In this document: piece by piece, positions 62,613 to 64,000 of the stretch | How the letters are laid out: every line of letters begins with the position of its first letter | Numbering within the stretch: position 1 is the first letter of the stretch | Assembly (NCBI GenBank): GCA_027459625.1 | Contig: DAIDHP010000014.1 | Span: 1-64,000 of the forward strand | Source: Chthonomonadales bacterium | Lineage (GTDB): Bacteria > Armatimonadota > Chthonomonadetes > Chthonomonadales > CAJBBX01 | Length of the DNA: 64,000 bases | Direction: 5' to 3' | Made by a program: the position numbers and the translations under genes | Notes under the pieces: generated by a model | What the model was told of the DNA's origin: nothing | Database searches by the model: none | The model's input: only the letters and a program-made list of their open reading frames with translations

Positions 62613-64000
62613 TCAATACATTCCGCCCATTCCGCCTCCGGGAGGCATGGCTGGAGCGGCGGGTTTGTCCTCTTTCTTCTCAGCGACGAGGCACTCGGTG
62701 GTGAGAAGCATGGCACCGATGGAAGCAGCGTTCTGCAGAGCGGATCGGGTGACCTTTGCAGGATCCACAATGCCGGCGCCGATCATATCCTCATATTTGT
62801 CCGTGGCGGCATTATATCCGATACCGTCGGCGGCGGATTTCAAGCGCTCCACGACCACCGAGCCTTCCACGCCAGCATTTTGGGCGATGCATCTGCAAGG
62901 CTCTTCCAACGCTCTCTTAACGATATTCACGCCGATCAGTTCATCACCTTCAGCCTTGATGGCTTCAACGGCTTTGATGCATTTAAGCGGAGTGACTCCA
63001 CCTCCTGGAACGATTCCCTCCTCCACGGCGGCGCGGGTGGCGGAAAGAGCGTCCTCTATTCGATGCTTCTTCTCTTTAAGTTCCGTTTCGGTCGCTGCGC
63101 CAACCTGGATCACTGCGACGCCACCGGCGAGCTTCGCCAATCGCTCCTGAAGCTTTTCGCGGTCGTAGTCACTATCGGTCTCTTCGATCTGCCGACGAAT
63201 CATCGCGATGCGGCCCTGGATGGCGGAATTGGAACCCTTGCCCTCCACGATGGTGGTGTCGTCCTTGGTCACGGTCACGCGTTTGGCGGAACCCAACATG
63301 GCGATGTCCACATTCTCCAATTTGATGCCGAGGTCTTCGGTGATGAACTGACCGCCTGTTAGAATGGCGATATCCTCCATCATCGCTTTTCGACGATCGC
63401 CAAAACCGGGGGCTTTCACCGCGACGCAATTGATGATGCCGCGCAGTTTGTTCACCACGAGGGTGGCGAGGGCCTCCCCGTCAACATCCTCGGAAAGGAT
63501 GACTATCGGCTTGCTCATTCGGGCGACCTTCTCCAGAACGGGAACCAAGTCCGCCACGGCGCTGATCTTTTTCTCGAAAAGAAGGATCATGGGTTCATCG
63601 AGAACAGCCTCCATGCGTTCAGGATCGGTTACGAAATAAGGTGAAATGTAACCCTTGTCGAACTGCATCCCCTCAACTAGTTCCAGAGCGGTCTGAGTTC
63701 CTTTGCTTTCCTCGACGGTGATGACGCCATCCTTGCCAACCTTATCCATCGCCTCCGCGATCAATTCGCCGATGGTGGTGTTTTTCGCTGAGTTAGTGGC
63801 AACGCGAAGGATGTCATCCTTGGTGTCAACGGGCGTGGCGATCTTGCGAATCTCCTCCACAACCGCCTCCACCGCTTTGTCGATTCCTTTTTTGACGGAG
63901 ATGGGGTTCGCACCCGCCGCCACGGTCTTCAAGCCTTCGCGAACAATGGATTGGGCGAGAACGGTGGCGGTTGTGGTACCGTCCCCCGCGACATCGTTGG
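62613..64000 (-). CDS. groEL: Chaperonin GroEL (Hsp60), 5' end outside the window
   Basis: At least 462 codons are visible, running off the window edge: upstream of the first internal Met the frame continues with [20 protein letters not shown], the ATP-binding block. Further signatures: [33 protein letters not shown], and the C-terminal Gly/Met tail ending GGGMGGMY. GroEL folds client proteins in a tetradecameric ring with GroES, which is not in the window. It ends in TGA and a strong terminator. Confidence 0.98.
   Translation of the reverse strand, partial: NDVAGDGTTTATVLAQSIVREGLKTVAAGANPISVKKGIDKAVEAVVEEIRKIATPVDTKDDILRVATNSAKNTTIGELIAEAMDKVGKDGVITVEESKGTQTALELVEGMQFDKGYISPYFVTDPERMEAVLDEPMILLFEKKISAVADLVPVLEKVARMSKPIVILSEDVDGEALATLVVNKLRGIINCVAVKAPGFGDRRKAMMEDIAILTGGQFITEDLGIKLENVDIAMLGSAKRVTVTKDDTTIVEGKGSNSAIQGRIAMIRRQIEETDSDYDREKLQERLAKLAGGVAVIQVGAATETELKEKKHRIEDALSATRAAVEEGIVPGGGVTPLKCIKAVEAIKAEGDELIGVNIVKRALEEPCRCIAQNAGVEGSVVVERLKSAADGIGYNAATDKYEDMIGAGIVDPAKVTRSALQNAASIGAMLLTTECLVAEKKEDKPAAPAMPPGGGMGGMY

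Overview
The window reads as chromosome of a motile, diderm, heterotrophic bacterium with roughly balanced base composition. Evidence: a flagellar block that includes P- and L-ring genes (so there is an outer membrane), a DUF1559-type prepilin-like protein with the H-x8-D signature near its C-terminus, several Tat- or Sec-exported carbohydrate-active enzymes, and a siroheme-decarboxylase type haem-pathway protein. That mix is typical of Armatimonadota and similar diderm Terrabacteria; this placement is an inference and no rRNA or tRNA gene is present to test it.

Layout. 0-5 kb: the 3' end (domains V and VI) of a group II intron cut by the window edge, a small-molecule O-methyltransferase, a membrane c-type cytochrome, S-adenosylhomocysteinase with its terminator, and a prepilin-like protein. 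4.8-9.6 kb: a consensus promoter, a palindromic repeat, a ZTP riboswitch with an overlapping terminator, purH, a sugar isomerase/epimerase and murJ. 9.6-20 kb (minus strand): a CPA1 antiporter, a Tat-exported unclassified candidate glycosidase, a four-gene operon (Ycf46-like AAA ATPase, metallo-beta-lactamase-fold hydrolase, GlcG/HbpS protein, DUF1802 protein), and a zinc-ribbon/TPR membrane protein translationally coupled to an exported TPR protein. 20.6-22 kb: a 61-residue orphan protein and a PfkB/HldE-like kinase.

22-30.7 kb (minus strand) is a flagellar hook/rod/filament-junction operon in the order flgF-flgG-flgA-flgH-flgI-flgJ(rod-binding part only)-flgN-flgK-flgL-fliW-csrA, preceded by a sigma-28-like promoter. 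31-42.5 kb: a rubredoxin-AhbA-AhbB type fusion, a 1074-residue exported candidate glycosidase, ftsK, a coiled-coil zinc-ribbon protein, an alpha/beta hydrolase, a zinc alcohol dehydrogenase and an OpgC-type membrane acyltransferase.

42.5-61.3 kb is an accessory carbohydrate region: a beta-propeller protein with a discoidin-like tail, two exported proteins of unknown or uncertain class, GH116 (with an amidotransferase-like insertion), a GH42-like enzyme with a C-terminal DNRLRE-type domain, GH79, a GH43 arabinanase broken by one in-frame TGA, and a GH99/GH71-like enzyme. A vapBC-type toxin-antitoxin pair, a defective intein-like Hint/DUF559 endonuclease ORF, a methylase fragment and a composite repeat island lie inside it. 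The last part is a repeat-rich gene-poor stretch and the 3' portion of groEL with a strong terminator.

The most notable signals are (i) a dispersed 83-85 bp palindromic element in at least four intergenic copies, (ii) the composite repeat island at 48.1-48.7 kb with related units at 61.6-61.85 kb, (iii) the orphan Hint/DUF559 ORF with a lost terminal Asn, (iv) the single-nonsense GH43, and (v) the ZTP riboswitch in front of purH.
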